Assembly (NCBI GenBank): GCA_964563495.1
Contig: CAZLYK010000224.1
Location: forward strand, 1-5,813
Length of the DNA: 5,813 nucleotides
Direction: 5' to 3'
Source of the DNA: CAZLYK01 sp964563495
Lineage (GTDB): Bacteria > Acidobacteriota > Blastocatellia > RBC074
Below, in pieces: positions 5,044 through 5,813 of the stretch. The notes under the pieces were generated by a model that saw nothing but the letters and a program-made list of their open reading frames with translations, searched no databases and had not been told where the DNA came from. The position numbers and the translations under genes are program-made. The stretch's first letter is position 1. Each line of letters starts with the position of its first letter.

Positions 5044-5627
5044 AGCTTTCCCCGAATGCCCCCTGATCGTGACGAATCTAGATAGGCCCGCCTCAAGGCC
5101 GGTTCAGACAGGCTCTGATTGCGCACGAATCGGTCAACCAGCAACTTTAGAAAATCGTCCGCGCGCAGGCCGAACTGAGAGTAAACGACCATCCCGTTCT
5201 CATTGACCAGCAGCAGCATCGGGACGCGGCCCACTCTGAGGCGGTTTTGCGTCTCGGTCGAAGGGCGGTAATACTCGATCTCGTGCTTCAACCCGGCCTT
5301 CAGCTCCTCGCTGAAGCCCTGCTCGACGATTGAGACGCGGAGCAGATCAAATTGATCGACAAACTCGGATCTCAACCGATCGAGCTGGACCAGTTCGCGA
5401 ACGCAGTAATCGCAATCGGGGCGATAAAAGAGGAGGGCGTATTTACGGCCCAGAAGGTCCCGGTTGCTGATCGCCCCCCCATCGCTTCCGGTCAGCGCGA
5501 ACTCGATCGTTTGCCCCAAAAGAGGCTCGGCCGGAGCCGGGTTTCGTCGCAGGCTCTCAAACAGGGAGGCGACTGCAACCAGGCAAAATGCGAGCATCGA
5601 GATGTAGAGCAGCCAGCCTTTTTTCAT
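5040..5627 (-). CDS. membrane-anchored thioredoxin-like (redoxin/TlpA-type) protein
   Basis: 195 aa. An N-terminal anchor (MKKGWLLYISMLAFCLVAVA, 1-20) is followed by a redoxin/thioredoxin fold at about 36-175. It begins LLGQTIEFALTGSDGG, as in AhpC/TSA and TlpA-like proteins, then has ALLFYRPDCDYC with the CxxC motif C72-D-Y-C75, and later GRVPMLLLVNENG, where P136 is the expected cis-Pro. The CDYC pair is not the classic thioredoxin CGPC, nor CPHC of DsbA, so the redox direction cannot be told. The anchor implies extracytoplasmic action. As first gene of the operon, joined by ATGA to the C39 peptidase gene and followed by precursors with paired cysteines, it may form or reduce the peptide disulfide, or keep the C39 nucleophile reduced. 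Start at 5627: AAGGAG is only 2 bases before the ATG, but MKK before the hydrophobic segment supports it. Confidence 0.85.
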   Translation of the reverse strand: MKKGWLLYISMLAFCLVAVASLFESLRRNPAPAEPLLGQTIEFALTGSDGGAISNRDLLGRKYALLFYRPDCDYCVRELVQLDRLRSEFVDQFDLLRVSIVEQGFSEELKAGLKHEIEYYRPSTETQNRLRVGRVPMLLLVNENGMVVYSQFGLRADDFLKLLVDRFVRNQSLSEPALRRAYLDSSRSGGIRGKL

Positions 5628-5629
5628 GG

Positions 5630-5635
5630 CTCCTT
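5630..5635 (-). promoter_or_regulatory. closely spaced Shine-Dalgarno of the redoxin gene
   Basis: AAGGAG with just CC before the ATG at 5627. The motif is strong but the 2-base spacing is short, which may hold translation of the first gene, and of the coupled C39 gene, below that of the peptides. Confidence 0.6.
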
Positions 5636-5646
5636 TAACCGTCCTC

Positions 5647-5663
5647 TCGATAATTTTGATCGA
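5647..5663. promoter_or_regulatory. short dyad in the operon leader (possible operator)
   Basis: TCGAT (5647-5651) and ATCGA (5659-5663) form a 5-bp dyad with an AT-rich 7-base centre, 20 bases above the start of the first operon gene. The region 5628-5735 is the only place for the operon promoter in the window. I see AT-rich pieces (TAAAAT on the minus strand) but no -35/-10 pair with good spacing. An operator role is a guess. Confidence 0.2.
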
Positions 5664-5734
5664 AATGGGAAATTTTAGTCCGGCATCTAGTAAAGACGTG
5701 GAAAAGTGGGCGGGATTCCCGGGTCCGAAAAAAT

Positions 5735-5775
5735 AGACAGGATTAACGGGATTTCACCGGATTATAGCGATTTTC
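5735..5775. repeat. degenerate short tandem repeat phased on GGATT
   Basis: GGATT recurs at 5740, 5749 and 5759, with a CGATT at 5768, a period of 9-10 bases. The string begins ACAGGATTAACGGGATT, which resembles 'acaggattaacagg' tails that I recall as dispersed in several environmental genomes. It runs straight into the palindrome at 5776, so the two may be one repeat unit. It codes for nothing visible. Confidence 0.5.
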
Positions 5776-5813
5776 ACGTTTGTGCGACCGCGTCCTCGCG
5801 GTCGCACAAACGT
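5776..5813. repeat. perfect 17-bp palindrome at the right edge
   Basis: ACGTTTGTGCGACCGCG (5776-5792) and its exact complement (5797-5813) flank a 4-base loop TCCT. The right arm ends at the window edge, so the palindrome may extend. There is no T-run on the side that can be seen in the minus-strand direction beyond GTGAAAATCGC, so it is more likely a REP-like extragenic palindrome than a plain terminator, although it could end transcription of a gene to the right. Confidence 0.65.

Noticed and set aside
5628..5735. A sigma-70 type promoter for the operon.
   Set aside because: AT-rich pieces such as TAAAAT occur on the minus strand, but I find no -35 partner at 16-18 bases, so I do not call a promoter position.
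1..5813. CRISPR array, tRNA, rRNA or transposase gene.
   Set aside because: No regularly spaced long direct repeats, no cloverleaf or rRNA-like stretch, and no DDE-type or serine/tyrosine recombinase protein are visible in any frame.

Overview
The window suggests a Gram-negative bacterium of moderate GC, perhaps an Acidobacteriota-like lineage. The Gram-negative call rests on a periplasmic CpoB/YbgF-type Tol-Pal protein with a clear signal peptide. The phylum guess is weak: it rests on my memory of similar palindromic repeats, and nothing here proves it.

Layout. At the left edge (1-97) is a short intergenic stretch with two small perfect hairpins. It leads into cpoB/ybgF on the + strand (98-967). 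Everything else is on the minus strand and reads as one operon transcribed right to left, from about 5627 down to 970. In transcription order it encodes: a membrane-anchored thioredoxin/redoxin-like protein (5627-5040); a membrane-anchored stand-alone C39 cysteine peptidase (5043-4468, ATGA overlap); two small, related Gly/Ala-rich peptide precursors (4433-4113 and 4060-3746), each with an N-terminal export segment and a C-terminal hydrophobic core framed by two cysteines; a 103-base gap with a long stem-loop; a small two-helix membrane protein (3642-3388); a YIP1-like five-helix membrane protein (3358-2666); and an ABC-2 type ATPase (2648-1773) with its permease (1656-970). A palindromic repeat lies between the last two genes. 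The permease ends two bases from the end of cpoB, tail to tail. The right edge (5628-5813) holds the leader region, a GGATT-phased degenerate repeat and a perfect 17-bp palindrome.

How the genes may work together (inference). The operon looks like a bacteriocin-like peptide system. Two precursors would leave the cytoplasm through Sec, using their own N-terminal signals. They would be cut outside the membrane by the anchored C39 peptidase, possibly next to the Gly-Cys junction, to give cores of about 42-43 residues. The anchored CxxC protein could form or control a disulfide between the two terminal cysteines. The small membrane protein, the YIP1-like protein and the ABC-2 transporter would provide self-protection or stress response. 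This differs from classic double-glycine bacteriocins, where C39 is a cytoplasmic domain fused to the ABC exporter. The closest parallels I know are the SDP and SKF killing-factor systems of Bacillus: Sec export plus a disulfide in SDP, and an ABC pair plus a thioredoxin-like protein in SKF. I cannot show homology to either.
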